64,000 nt of DNA from Ruegeria profundi (GCF_001507545.1 NZ_LQBP01000008.1:176534-240533), one strand, 5' to 3'. Numbered from the stretch's first letter, positions 1 to 9,160 are shown. The notes: generated by a model from the sequence alone, not told the origin. Numbers and translations are program-made.

Positions 1-554
1 TTCTGTTTGCCGGAACGATGAACGAAGACGAGAGTACTCAATCTCTGTCTGACAAAGTCGTGGACCGCGCAAATGTCATGCGATTTGCGGCCCCGAAATC
101 GATTAAAGCAGGAACGCCTCAGGGAAAACCGGCTGACTCTAAGGCTCTCACACGCACACAGTGGCGAAAGTGGGTTCGTGGTATCAACGCCCTAGCGGAG
201 GACCAATCGCGGGTTGAAATGCATGTCGAGAGAATGGTCGAATACATGACGAAACTTGGTCGTCCGTTTGGCCATCGTCTGGGCCGCTCAATTATGGCTT
301 ATGCAGCGAATTACCCGGAGGACAACGGTAGAAGAGACATCCAAACAGCTCTGGCCGATCAGGTCGAAATGCGCCTTCTGCCTAAGTTGCGCGGCATAGA
401 GATGGAAAATGCGAGCACAGAGCTTCAAGAGCTATCCAACTATGTTGAGAGAGAACTGAGCGACCCAGTTTTGGCAGATGCAATCCGTCACTCGGCAGAA
501 GTCGCAGAAGATGGGACGGGTCAGTTTACTTGGCGTGGGGTAACACGAGGATGA
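1..554 (+). CDS. AAA+ ATPase, C-terminal end only (cut by window edge)
   Basis: The frame is open through base 1; the residues before the first ATG read LFAGT and continue MNEDESTQSLSDK..DRANVMRF. That pattern (GTxNxDE, then LSxKxxDRAN) is the sensor-1 and arginine-finger stretch of McrB/MoxR-like AAA+ ATPases, so this is the last ~180 residues of a larger protein, not a gene starting at base 18. A charged helical tail of about 140 residues follows. Its TGA overlaps the next ATG as ATGA, so the two are translationally coupled. Such ATPases usually power a partner effector. The family call is good; subtype and substrate are unknown without the upstream half. Confidence 0.72.
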   Translation, partial: LFAGTMNEDESTQSLSDKVVDRANVMRFAAPKSIKAGTPQGKPADSKALTRTQWRKWVRGINALAEDQSRVEMHVERMVEYMTKLGRPFGHRLGRSIMAYAANYPEDNGRRDIQTALADQVEMRLLPKLRGIEMENASTELQELSNYVERELSDPVLADAIRHSAEVAEDGTGQFTWRGVTRG

Positions 555-2050
555 ACCTTCTTCGCCGGCCATGGTCATTGAAAACTACTAATGCGCAAGA
601 GGATGCCCTCGGGCCGAGCGACTGTTTGCTTGGTGACGCAAAGGTCGGCGAAGGCGGACGTTCCCTACATGCTCCCTTATTAAGTTGGGATGACAGAGAG
701 CTTCGCCTATTTCCATATCCAAAATCCGGAACGGCTGAAAATCCGGTGAAAGTCACCGGATTACCAGCCAGGCCAAAGATTGGGCTTGAGCCAAAAACAC
801 CGGCGGAGGAAATCTCTGTTGCTGCGTCAGAACGCATGCACAGGGTGCTAGCAAGGATTGAAGAACTAGAGGCCGCGCTCGATGATCCCGAAAACCTGTG
901 GACCCGTTTGCAAGAAGCTTGGAATCGCGCGGAAGACGAAAGTGACCCTAGGATGGCCGAGATCGTCCGGCAATCCATCGGGGTGAAGCCTTACTTGCAG
1001 GAACTAGAAAAGAAGATACGGCGAGTCCTGAGACGAAATCGAGAGTTGACGCCTTTGGATCGCGTCCAAGAGATGGATCGAGCTTCAATGCTCTGGATGG
1101 TTAGGCAACCCGGAACAACGACTGCGGAAAGAGCGGGCGCAGATCAACGCATTTTGGCTATTGCACGCCACGAAAACTTCGACACTCTGGAAAATCGCGT
1201 TTTGCACTCGTACCTGCGTTTGGCTTCCCACTTTGCGAGGCAATGGATGCGGGAGCATCGACGCGCTGAAAATAGTAAACGCTATCGGGATGTTGAAGCA
1301 TACTCGAGGTTGTGCCGGCGTTTGTCGCGCGAATTAAACCAGCTTGGTGTCAGTGTCGCGGAACCAGGTGTTACGGCGAATTATGTTTTGCTGGAAAATC
1401 GAGCCTACAGAGCAGTGAACGAGGCGTGGCTTCGACTTCTCAGGCAAGACAAAGCTGAAGATGAACTGTGGGCCTGGCAAGCGCAAAGCTGGACAGACTT
1501 CTGTGTTCTTGCCGTGACACTGGCGCTGCATGGATTGAAAGAAACTAAGCTTCTCGCTCAAGCGCCCCTTGTTTGGTTGGATGAAGCAATTCAGGGTCGT
1601 CGATTTCTACATGACAGACCCTTGGCGGTTTTCTGGCTGCAAGAAAGCGGGTTGATCGTGGAGGTCCAAGCCCGGCCTGAGGCTGTAACATCCATTCAAT
1701 TTGGAGCTAAGGCGCACGTTTGGTTGAGAATTACCGATCTTAAATCAGATGAATTCGAGCGGCGCGTCCCCGTTTGGACGCCAAACCCATTTGAACGGAT
1801 GTCACCAGGCGACGAGGCGAGGAATGCTGCAATTTTGATTGAAGCACTTCGAAAGAAAGCCAGCCAGGAGGTCATCCGGGAAGGCTTAATTTTGATGCCA
1901 GCCCATGGAGAGTTTGAGAACTCAGAAATCTCAATTGGTGCAAGCAGGGTCTGCGCGATTGCTCTCGACGCCCGTGGTGAAACACTGAAGGAAGGAAAAG
2001 CGGCTCTTGCTGACTTTGTCCGCTCGTGTTTTCAGGAGTCGTCAAATTGA
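551..2050 (+). CDS. DUF2357-like protein, partner of the AAA+ ATPase
   Basis: About 499 residues from the ATG at 551, chosen because it makes an ATGA overlap with the preceding stop. The middle is helical, with an ENRVLHSYLRL motif (about residue 215) and LLENRAYRAVNEAW (about 280). This resembles DUF2357 proteins, which often sit beside McrB-like ATPases in restriction-like or conflict loci. I could not find a convincing PD-(D/E)XK catalytic set in the C-terminal third. It is the middle gene of a tightly coupled three-gene operon. The family assignment is from memory of the motif, and the activity is unknown. Confidence 0.5.
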   Translation: MNLLRRPWSLKTTNAQEDALGPSDCLLGDAKVGEGGRSLHAPLLSWDDRELRLFPYPKSGTAENPVKVTGLPARPKIGLEPKTPAEEISVAASERMHRVLARIEELEAALDDPENLWTRLQEAWNRAEDESDPRMAEIVRQSIGVKPYLQELEKKIRRVLRRNRELTPLDRVQEMDRASMLWMVRQPGTTTAERAGADQRILAIARHENFDTLENRVLHSYLRLASHFARQWMREHRRAENSKRYRDVEAYSRLCRRLSRELNQLGVSVAEPGVTANYVLLENRAYRAVNEAWLRLLRQDKAEDELWAWQAQSWTDFCVLAVTLALHGLKETKLLAQAPLVWLDEAIQGRRFLHDRPLAVFWLQESGLIVEVQARPEAVTSIQFGAKAHVWLRITDLKSDEFERRVPVWTPNPFERMSPGDEARNAAILIEALRKKASQEVIREGLILMPAHGEFENSEISIGASRVCAIALDARGETLKEGKAALADFVRSCFQESSN

Positions 2051-4401
2051 GAAAACTAGTAGGATATGACCTCAATGGGTGGAATGACTTCGGTGCTAAA
2101 AACTGGTTGGAAGTGCCGGGTCAAGAGACGATTGAAAACACAGAACAACTGGTTCGCGGCGGCATCGGTGGTGTCGTCGTCAGGGTCGATGATGCATCAC
2201 CTGAAGCAGAAATTATCGGTGGTATGCAGGCTCTCAGATCGCCTCATGGACGTGGACCCGGTTGGGGAAAAGTCGGAAGTGCGGATCGGCGCCTCTCAGT
2301 AAGATCCATGATCGACAATGCACCAGAATTCGAGCTTGAATTAGCGGGGTCTTTGTCGGCCATGGCTTCCGCTCGAAAAGCTACGGTAGTTCTCGCAATT
2401 CCCGACCTGCCAAATCTCGACGAAGAAAAACAAGAAGCGCTTTTGTCCAGCCTTCGGAAGTTGAGACCGGGGCGCAGACTGTTGGTTTGGCGATCTGTCC
2501 TCGCCGTAATTGCTGGCTTAAGCGATGAAATGTCTCAAAGATGGACAGAAGGGCAAACCATTGGAGTGATTGGGCACCATGCAAAGGGCCTGTCAGTGCA
2601 AGTTTTGAAGTTAAGACGAGAGGAAAAATTTGCGCCAGAGCGTAAACGCGTTGGTGAGCTAATCGAGTGTGGTTTAGGAATGGACTCACTGCTGGATCAA
2701 GCTTCCGCGTCCTTAACGGAGAAATGTGAGAACCCTCGCCGCTCGGATCATGTCGTTGCGTCCAACTTGCCATGTCAGCTTGCTGTTGAGGGAACTTGCG
2801 ACGTTGAGCCCTTGAGGCTTTGGAACGGAAGATGGGAAATCATTGAACCTCCAAAGAGCTTTTTACCAGCTACGGGAGACGTTCCTTCAAAACTGGTCCA
2901 AGCGCTGGCTGGATGCGATCACTTGTTGTTCGAAACTCCAACAACAGGACAAATTCGCAATCTTATTATTGGCAAAATACAAGACGCGTTAGGGCGCGAA
3001 GTCCAAGCTTTGAAACCCGAAGCGGTGGCTTTGGGAGCATTGGAAGCTGCCCGACGGTTGTCGGAAAACGACCCGGTTTATTACGACTTCCTGCCTCAGA
3101 TTTCCACCATTGTTCAAAACGCGGATGGAGCGGCGAATTATGACCTCATTCCTCCGGATGCTCTGTTGCCGGCGGGGCAGTCATACCAAAGCGACAGGCC
3201 AGCTCGCCTTGGCTTAGTTGCTGGCACCGACGAGATCAAAGTACATTTGAAGAAACAAACGGATTCAACACCTCGTAGAGCCGTTGTTCCGCTCGCGAAT
3301 CCACCACAGACAAACACACCTGTTGAGCTTCATTTGCAGCAAACGCCCGCTGCTGGCCGCGCAAGACTCACATTGGTCTCCGAGGGGTTTGCAAGCCCCT
3401 TGGTTGTTGACTGGGGGCATGCTGAGCAGCTTGATCAAACATGGGAGGAGGTTATCGAATGTTTGGAGCCAGAGAAACCGTCGGTGCCCAACCGGCTGGT
3501 CCTACCGTGCGGCTCTGACAATTGGTTTGAGACTGAGCGTAGTTACGGCTTGATTGAGCTCCTTGAAGACAATTTGGATCAGCGAATACCTGACTGGGAA
3601 ACGCTAGCTAGCAAAGTGTCGATGCGACCTTTCGGAAAGTATTCTGTTTCAAGCGACGGTGACCTTCCAAAGGGCATCCCCGACACAGCTCTAACTCTTC
3701 TCGACAAAGCTATAGAGCGTGCGGAACAAGATGTCCGTGCGCGTCTAAATGGCGACGGAACCGACGAAAACCAATCTCTGCGCTTTCTGACCTGGCTGTT
3801 CAAAAGATGCCCAGATTGGGTTGTTCCAAACCTGCTAGAAGCTTTGGATTCTCCAGTTAGACAACACCCATTTATTCTTGCTCCCGGAAGCAGATCACTG
3901 ATGCTTCAAGGAATTGGGCGAACGGCTACTAACCCTTTACATCAGCGGCAGGCTTTTGATCATTTGCTGTCACTTCCTAAGGAGCGCTGGAAGAAAGACC
4001 AGATGGCCTGCGCTGCATTTTTGCTGTCGAGAAATGACAACGCACCCATGCTTCTTGATCGCAAAGAAGTGGACTTCATCGCGTCGGTTGCTGAAGCCAA
4101 GGTTCGTGAGGCCGTCGGCAAAGACTTTTCAACGGCTTACTCCTACGGCCCATTCCTTTTGGTTGGTTTGTTGCGATGGCGTCTAAACGATCCATGGGCT
4201 TTGGTAGCAGGACGTGATCCGGTGGCCGATAACCTTCTTGCCGCAACGGAATTGCTCGCAGCGCATCTTAGCCAGCTAAAGAAAAGCGATCCACGCTTGG
4301 AAAAATACTTCGTAATTCTCACTCAAGTCTGTGAAGAACTAGAAGGCAAAGGCAGCAACCCAGACATTCTCGTTGATTTGCAGAGTTTCGCGGGAAACTG
4401 A
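2047..4401 (+). CDS. Large ASKHA (Hsp70/actin)-like protein of the AAA+/DUF2357 operon
   Basis: The best start is TTG 2047: it overlaps the previous TGA (TTGA) and has AGGAG 8 nt upstream, giving about 784 residues. The N-terminus MRKLVGYDLNG resembles the phosphate-1 strand of actin/Hsp70 folds. A second glycine-rich strand (TIGVIGHHAKGLSVQVLKLR, about 178-197) could be phosphate-2. The C-terminal 250 residues are helical with no recognised domain. No signal peptide or membrane segment is seen. Gene order suggests it is the third component of one complex. The ASKHA reading is inference; it could instead be a large scaffold protein. Confidence 0.45.
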   Translation: MRKLVGYDLNGWNDFGAKNWLEVPGQETIENTEQLVRGGIGGVVVRVDDASPEAEIIGGMQALRSPHGRGPGWGKVGSADRRLSVRSMIDNAPEFELELAGSLSAMASARKATVVLAIPDLPNLDEEKQEALLSSLRKLRPGRRLLVWRSVLAVIAGLSDEMSQRWTEGQTIGVIGHHAKGLSVQVLKLRREEKFAPERKRVGELIECGLGMDSLLDQASASLTEKCENPRRSDHVVASNLPCQLAVEGTCDVEPLRLWNGRWEIIEPPKSFLPATGDVPSKLVQALAGCDHLLFETPTTGQIRNLIIGKIQDALGREVQALKPEAVALGALEAARRLSENDPVYYDFLPQISTIVQNADGAANYDLIPPDALLPAGQSYQSDRPARLGLVAGTDEIKVHLKKQTDSTPRRAVVPLANPPQTNTPVELHLQQTPAAGRARLTLVSEGFASPLVVDWGHAEQLDQTWEEVIECLEPEKPSVPNRLVLPCGSDNWFETERSYGLIELLEDNLDQRIPDWETLASKVSMRPFGKYSVSSDGDLPKGIPDTALTLLDKAIERAEQDVRARLNGDGTDENQSLRFLTWLFKRCPDWVVPNLLEALDSPVRQHPFILAPGSRSLMLQGIGRTATNPLHQRQAFDHLLSLPKERWKKDQMACAAFLLSRNDNAPMLLDRKEVDFIASVAEAKVREAVGKDFSTAYSYGPFLLVGLLRWRLNDPWALVAGRDPVADNLLAATELLAAHLSQLKKSDPRLEKYFVILTQVCEELEGKGSNPDILVDLQSFAGN

Positions 4402-4421
4402 ATCGAACGAGTTTCACAAGC

Positions 4422-4593
4422 GGGCGCAAAGCGTGAACTCATGTTTCAAAGCGGTGATCTGTTGAAGATCATCTGGTGGGATGCCCAAGGCAAATGCCTG
4501 TTCAGCAAACGGCTTTAGAATGGCCGTTTTGTGTGGCCCGCAGCAAAGGACGGTAAAAGTCTCCTTGAAGTTCCTCCCTCAGTTATTGAATAA
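4422..4593 (+). pseudogene. IS66 TnpB (Orf2) remnant with in-frame stop
   Basis: Reading from 4422 gives AGAKRELMFQSGDLLKIIWW, then DAQGKCLFSKRL, stop (TAG 4516-4518), NGRFVWPAAKDGKSLLEVP. This is the C-terminal half of the IS66 accessory protein TnpB (family pattern: IKxxWWDxxGxCLFxKRLExGRFxWP). The stop replaces the Glu codon expected in KRLENGRF, a single G-to-T change. There is no transposase nearby, so this is dead IS66 debris just downstream of the three-gene operon. Confidence 0.85.
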
Positions 4594-4838
4594 GAAGGGA
4601 TGAAAATCCCCCAAACAGAGGGATTCCTTCTTTCTGTCTCTCAACTTTTTACCTTGTAGACTTATCGAGAAGGGGTAAGTTTCTGCACTCCGCTTCCGAC
4701 GCAGAAATAACCAAATGGGAGAACGCGAGTGCGTTTTACGAATCCATACTGGGAGCGGTTGGGGACCATGACACTGTCACCATTTCTCGCTGAGGAAGGC
4801 GCAAACATCGGCAAGGCACGGAATACGACGAGGAATAG

Positions 4839-5033
4839 ATGCAAGCACTTTGGTACAATTTCGTAGTCCGACGCAAAGATGGCTCGATAGATATCCATAA
4901 AGACGCCTATCTGCACCGAGATGATGCGCTTCGCGCTCTCAAGGGCAAGTATGAGGACAAAAATGTAGTCTTGGTAATTGAGGGGGACCCAGACGTAATC
5001 TACCCTGCCGGCATTGATAAGGTGAAGTGCTAG
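4839..5033 (+). CDS. Small hypothetical protein (64 aa)
   Basis: A 64-residue hydrophilic ORF, ATG preceded by GAGGAA 4 nt upstream. The product (MQALWYNFVVRRKDGSID.., ending GIDKVKC) has alternating basic and acidic residues and no membrane segment. The antisense frame is open but less protein-like. It stands alone between IS66 and integrase debris. Not recognised; it could be a short orphan or the remnant of a longer gene. Confidence 0.35.
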   Translation: MQALWYNFVVRRKDGSIDIHKDAYLHRDDALRALKGKYEDKNVVLVIEGDPDVIYPAGIDKVKC

Positions 5034-5054
5034 GGAAGTGAGGTGGTCAGGCAA

Positions 5055-5357
5055 TCAGGCTGAGTAAATCAGCTTCGAGATGCCTTTACGTTTCTGATCG
5101 AGACTGGGTCCGGCGCTATACAGGCCAAAAGTGATGGCCCGGTTCTCATGGCCCAAAATATATTTCGTGATCTCTTCCGGGATATTCGAGTGCTGGAGTT
5201 GTGTCACAACTGTTTTGCGGATGCTATGGAAGCACCATTTAGAATCGTCGAAGCCCATCCGTTTCTTTAGCCGACCAAACCGCTTGCCATAAATATCTTC
5301 GAGCGGAGTGTTCAGCAAGTACACCATGAGCGACGGCTCCAGACCCATGTCGATGAG
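5055..5357 (-). pseudogene. Tyrosine recombinase (integrase) C-terminal remnant
   Basis: The minus-strand peptide keeps HSIRKT (box II His/Arg), LGHEN and GLYSAG with the nucleophile Tyr near the C-terminus, so it is the end of a phage-type integrase. Directly upstream in frame is LL-ID-MGLEPSLMVYLL, where box I would normally read TGLRxxE; the Arg is Glu, and a TAG lies 4 codons before it. The normal spacing between box I and box II is also missing. Loss of the N-terminal domain, an internal deletion and the missing box I Arg make it inactive. Confidence 0.75.
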
Positions 5358-5757
5358 AAGCTAAAGTGTTACTTTGGGCACACCTCGTTCTCGACAATGC
5401 AGAATGATGTGGGAGCGGCGGAATAGATGTGTCCGTGGTCTCAATTTGAGCATCTCGACCGCAGTAGTTTCGATATCGTTCACTTCTATCAATAAACCAT
5501 CCGGTCGCTTGTCGCATCGCTGCCCCCAGAACGGTTTCGCCTTTTATTTCTACCAGAGTGAGATTTGTTGACTCTGCCCAATCATAGGCATCTTGGCTGT
5601 ATGTGATCACATTCATCGAAGACCTCCTATTGAGGATTAACGTTGATCTCACCCGTACGTCAGAACGTTTGATGTTTCTATGCAAACCATTTGGGAGAGG
5701 ACTAAACAACACTAACGTCTAACGCCTTGTCAGTGGCGGGTTACTTTAGATCGGTTT
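5358..5757. other. Gap with shifted integrase-like debris
   Basis: About 400 bases without a supported gene. The minus strand carries an open frame (5239-5712), part of which (ETTDTSIPPLPHHSALSRTR) may be integrase sequence in a different frame from the piece at 5055-5357. It does not give a coherent protein. Confidence 0.3.
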
Positions 5758-5982
5758 TCAGAAAATGCTCTGAAGTGCGCCTTCCAATAGGACTTTTGCT
5801 TTTTTCCTTTCAATTGAATGAACTGCCATCTCTCTGGCCAATCCCTGCATAGCTAGAAACAAAGCCTCGCTCAGCCCAATGTTGTTCGACTTTGCCGCCA
5901 GTACCGCCGCCTAAATGTATCAATCAATTTTTATTTTCAGCAAGGTTTGACTCTGCTTGTTTAGGTTCTTGAAGTCATTCAT
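5758..5982 (-). pseudogene. Small hypothetical gene with two in-frame stops
   Basis: One minus-strand frame reads MNDFKNLNKQSQTLLKIKID, stop, YI, stop, AAVLAAKSNNIGLSEALF, LAMQGLAREMAVHS, then IERKKAKVLLEGALQSIF and a final stop. Both sides of the two internal stops (TGA, TAG) look like one ~74-residue helical protein with clear coding character. It is best read as a recently inactivated small gene. It lies just downstream of the phosphatase/glycohydrolase fusion. The family is not recognised. Confidence 0.5.
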
Positions 5983-6021
5983 GGATTAGTCCTCCTGCTT
6001 TTGTTCAATTTGGATATGCAG

Positions 6022-7821
6022 TCAAACTGCATCTTGATTACCCGCCGCACCTGCAACCAACAACGCCTCGGCAAGGTCGAGCGCGTCGTCCGGCCAATAG
6101 GTTTTGGGTCGTGGGTGATGGATGTCATCCGCGTCAACCGGTCGGCAGGTGAGAATGGCATTTCGCCATTGTAAAGGTATGGCATCCCGTCCGTGCAAAG
6201 CCCCCAGAAGAGCGCCGCAAATAGCAGCATTAGTATCGGTGTCTCCGCCACAAGCGACGGTGCTGACAATCGCGTCCCGAAGTGACTGTTTGGACATTAA
6301 ACAATAGAATGCGTTCTGAAATGCCGTTAGGACCCAGCCCATTTGATGTTGGAACTCGATGGGACGTTGCGTTCGCGCCGTCAAAAGCCGGTCGCGTACA
6401 ATAGCCGCGCCCCCATTCTGACCCGCATTTGCATACGCGGAAGACCACATGTCTTCCTTACTCCCTCCTGCCACACCCGTAGACACCGCCGCAGCAAATG
6501 CGGCATTAGCGGCCTTGGTCACCTCATTCGGATGGGTGAGAGAAGCATCTTGGCGTGCGATCTCTGCGGCCAGCGCAGGCGTTCCACATGCAAAGACCCC
6601 AATAGGGCTCACCCGCATCAATGCCCCGTTTGCCTGGCTATCAGAGGCGACGAAGCCACCTTGTGCCAGCGCAGATATCGCACTGCTGGTTGTGATTCCA
6701 ATGTCGAAGGGCCGAGAATCCCGCCATTCGATGTAGGCATTCGCCACGTGATCTCTGTCGAAACGATCCATCGCGCACAGGCTCCGGGCCAGTGCCAAAG
6801 CCATTTCACTGTCATCAGTGGGTTGGCCAGCAATCAAGTTCCAGGTTCCGCCGTCCAAAAGACTGTCGACACCACCCGGGTGCCTGCGGGCAATTGTCTC
6901 TGCCTCCTGAAATTCCACGAATGAGCCCAACGCGTCGCCTGCCAATTGTCCCAACAAGACACCATGTGCGCGCGAGAGACTAGCGGGCAGATTTATGCGT
7001 TTGCGGGGAACGGCAGGGTTGCGAGCGGATTTCGGGTGCGCTTCCATTTGAGCGCCGGACAATTCGCGCACCAAAGCTCCCGCGCCTGCGACAACACCAT
7101 CGAAGGAGGTCTGACTGTAGTCGATAGGACTTCCGTTCCTCTGCGTGATAACCTTTCCAGCGCCAATCAGAAGAGCGTGTCCGCCAGCAATATCCCAAGA
7201 AGACAGCCCGCCAACCAAACTCATGGCAGCATCGAGCTCTCCTACAGCTGCGAGCGCCAATCTGTAGGCAGGGCTAGGCAGAGTGCGCACGCGGACCCCT
7301 TTCAGGCTAACATGATTGGCAAATGCATAATCCGCGGCATCGGCATTCAATCCGACGATTGGTTTGTCGTTGGAGGGCGCAAGTTTGATTACCAGCCCAT
7401 TGCGTGTCAGGTCGCCTCCTTTTGCCCACGCAATCAGATCGCCTGCATCATCCGGAGCTGTGGGCGCATACACGACGCCTAATACGGGCATGTTGTTTTC
7501 AAGCAGCGCTACGGACACAGCGGAACCGCGCAAGCCCTTCATGAAGTCCGCCGTCCCGTCATGAGGATCAATCACCCAAGTCAGTGACCCGTCGATCAAT
7601 GAGCTTTCGGTCTCTTCTCCAAGCCAGCTTGCCGGCTGAAGACGCATTAGATTTGTTTTCAAAAAAGTTTCAACTTCGGTGTCGACAGTGGCCTTGTGAA
7701 GGGTTCCGCGCGGTCTATCTGGTCGATGAAACTCGGCTCGGATCATTGCGCCAGCCGTTTTTACCAACTGAATGATAGCTGGAAGCTTTTCAGAAATCGG
7801 GTATTCGCTCCTATTTGACAT
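6022..7821 (-). CDS. Fused inositol-monophosphatase-like and ADP-ribosylglycohydrolase (DraG/ARH) protein
   Basis: About 599 residues from ATG 7821 (GGAG 9 nt upstream; an upstream in-frame start lacks this site). The N-terminal ~270 residues are an IMPase/CysQ-type metal phosphatase with LGEETE, VIDPHDGTADF and SSWDIAGGHALL, the usual metal ligands. The C-terminal ~310 residues are an ADP-ribosylglycohydrolase with QPTDDSEMALALA and GGDTDTNAAICGALLGA, the dinuclear-metal motifs. Both active sites look intact. The fusion suggests a substrate needing both phosphate and ADP-ribose hydrolysis, for example a phosphorylated ADP-ribose or a nucleotide repair product; that is inference. No signal peptide, so cytoplasmic. 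Confidence 0.88.
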   Translation of the reverse strand: MSNRSEYPISEKLPAIIQLVKTAGAMIRAEFHRPDRPRGTLHKATVDTEVETFLKTNLMRLQPASWLGEETESSLIDGSLTWVIDPHDGTADFMKGLRGSAVSVALLENNMPVLGVVYAPTAPDDAGDLIAWAKGGDLTRNGLVIKLAPSNDKPIVGLNADAADYAFANHVSLKGVRVRTLPSPAYRLALAAVGELDAAMSLVGGLSSWDIAGGHALLIGAGKVITQRNGSPIDYSQTSFDGVVAGAGALVRELSGAQMEAHPKSARNPAVPRKRINLPASLSRAHGVLLGQLAGDALGSFVEFQEAETIARRHPGGVDSLLDGGTWNLIAGQPTDDSEMALALARSLCAMDRFDRDHVANAYIEWRDSRPFDIGITTSSAISALAQGGFVASDSQANGALMRVSPIGVFACGTPALAAEIARQDASLTHPNEVTKAANAAFAAAVSTGVAGGSKEDMWSSAYANAGQNGGAAIVRDRLLTARTQRPIEFQHQMGWVLTAFQNAFYCLMSKQSLRDAIVSTVACGGDTDTNAAICGALLGALHGRDAIPLQWRNAILTCRPVDADDIHHPRPKTYWPDDALDLAEALLVAGAAGNQDAV

Positions 7822-7930
7822 TGAGGGTTCTCCGTGGATTCTTTCGATTGACGCCAACTTAACCAATCCTCAGACCTGATTTAGGATCCCTCGGGATTTT
7901 GCGGATTTCAAATGTTTGGGAGTGTAACGC

Positions 7931-8551
7931 TTGGAAAACGCTGTAGGTTTCTATTGGACGCTACCGGTTACATGGGCGCAGTTTAAAGAATTGCCCAAAG
8001 ATGTAGAAGCTGCGGCCACTGCCAGTAAAACCATTCGCTACCAGATGGAGCTGATCCGCCGATACGCGAAAGAGCACAGCTACAATCTGATTCGTGAAGA
8101 GGTTTTTCTCGAAATTGAACCGGACAGGGGCAGCATTCACATTCAATCAGCTCTTAATTCCATTGAGCACATGTGTCGAACCGACAGTGCAACCGTACTT
8201 GTCGTCGATTTTTCTGTTGTGAAGAACTGGCGTCGGAATGGGTTCATGGACGAATGGTTTGAAAACACTGACATGCCAATTTTACGCATCCCACCAGATC
8301 CGCTCCAGACATCTGAATGGTCTTTCGATCCTGACCAGCATTTTGGCGATTGGCGCAAGCGCCAATCGGACTGGATGAGCTCCAAGCACAAACGAGAAGA
8401 GTTTGCACTGCGTCGAAGCTTGGAGCTTCAGAAAACCGGTCTGAGCGTGAACGCGATAGCCGAACAATTGAATAGGGAGGAAACTCCTTCGCCGACAGGG
8501 AAACCGTGGCGCGAGAGCAATCTCAGGGCCTTCTTGAAAAGGCAAGAGTGA
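7931..8551 (+). CDS. Degenerate serine-recombinase-like protein
   Basis: The start is TTG 7931 (206 residues). The middle (SKTIRYQMELIRRYAKEH, then LIREEVFLEIEPDRGS) and the tail (VNAIAEQLNREETPSPTGKPW) match the resolvase N-terminal fold and the helix-turn-helix region of large serine recombinases. The first strand reads VGFYWTLPVTW, where active enzymes have YxRxS, so the catalytic Arg/Ser pair is absent. It starts divergently from the phosphatase/glycohydrolase fusion, about 110 bp away. It may bind DNA without recombining it. Fold confidence is moderate, function unknown. Confidence 0.6.
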   Translation: MENAVGFYWTLPVTWAQFKELPKDVEAAATASKTIRYQMELIRRYAKEHSYNLIREEVFLEIEPDRGSIHIQSALNSIEHMCRTDSATVLVVDFSVVKNWRRNGFMDEWFENTDMPILRIPPDPLQTSEWSFDPDQHFGDWRKRQSDWMSSKHKREEFALRRSLELQKTGLSVNAIAEQLNREETPSPTGKPWRESNLRAFLKRQE

Positions 8552-8600
8552 CTAATCGAAGCCTGCAAAGCAAGAGGTAGCCAACAATGCTGCGCTACAA

Positions 8601-8672
8601 GCGATTTGCGTGTCTCGCTATTTTGATCACTAGATACAGGGTTTGGAACACGTAATCGGTATGCTCAGCTGA
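8601..8672 (-). repeat. 72-bp diverged repeat, copy A
   Basis: This aligns without gaps to 13861-13932. On the minus strand copy A reads SAEHTDYVFQTLYLVIKIARHANRL and copy B AKHTDCVF-stop-TLGPVIEMAQRANPF. Conservation at protein level suggests the tails of two related, now broken coding sequences, perhaps transposase ends. The family is not identified. Confidence 0.55.
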
Positions 8673-8997
8673 CTTGACGTAAGATGCGGCACCAGTCGCA
8701 AGAATATGGAAAATCGCGATCTGCTGCCAAGCATTCCATACGGACATCACGCGAGAAGCGTGCCAGTATCGAATGAGCAGCCTCATCTGACTGGTCCAAG
8801 TCGATTGTTTGTGCATGATTGGCCTTGGTTCCATCGGAATGATTGCTTCCGGCGCGGGAGGCCTCATTGCGCAACTGCAAGCCCCAGTCCTAATGAACAC
8901 GGTAGGTCTTCTTCGCGTTGATCTCCCAGCTCTACCAGAGCAACAGCAAATGAACGCGCCGATACCCAAACCTTACATGTGTCTCACAAATCTCCTT
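8673..8997. other. Gap upstream of an IS5 end, no gene supported
   Basis: Short overlapping open frames exist on both strands, but none gives a protein I can recognise or defend. Minus-strand frames contain fragments such as MECLAADRDF and FHILATGAASYV in different phases, which may be the decayed upstream part of the sequence ending in repeat copy A. Confidence 0.3.
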
Positions 8998-9102
8998 GAT
9001 TGGAGGCGCGTGGCGACACGCTATGCCCGTTGCCCAAAGGTCCTCTTCTCAGCCATAGCTATCGCGGCAGCTGTCGTCTATTGGTTATGAACCCTGACCC
9101 TA
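8998..9102 (+). mobile_element. IS5-family (IS427-like) transposase 3' end remnant
   Basis: The plus strand encodes DWRRVATRYARCPKVLFSAI then AIAAAVVYWL and a stop, which matches the C-terminus of the complete transposase at 26343-27098. It is followed by CCTGACCC then TA, the same right terminal repeat and TA target as the intact element. Only the last ~100 bp survive. Confidence 0.85.
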
Positions 9103-9160
9103 ATGTGATCAGCATCGCAACCGCAATCTGCAATCAGTACTTTTAGCTCAGGCAGGTTGC

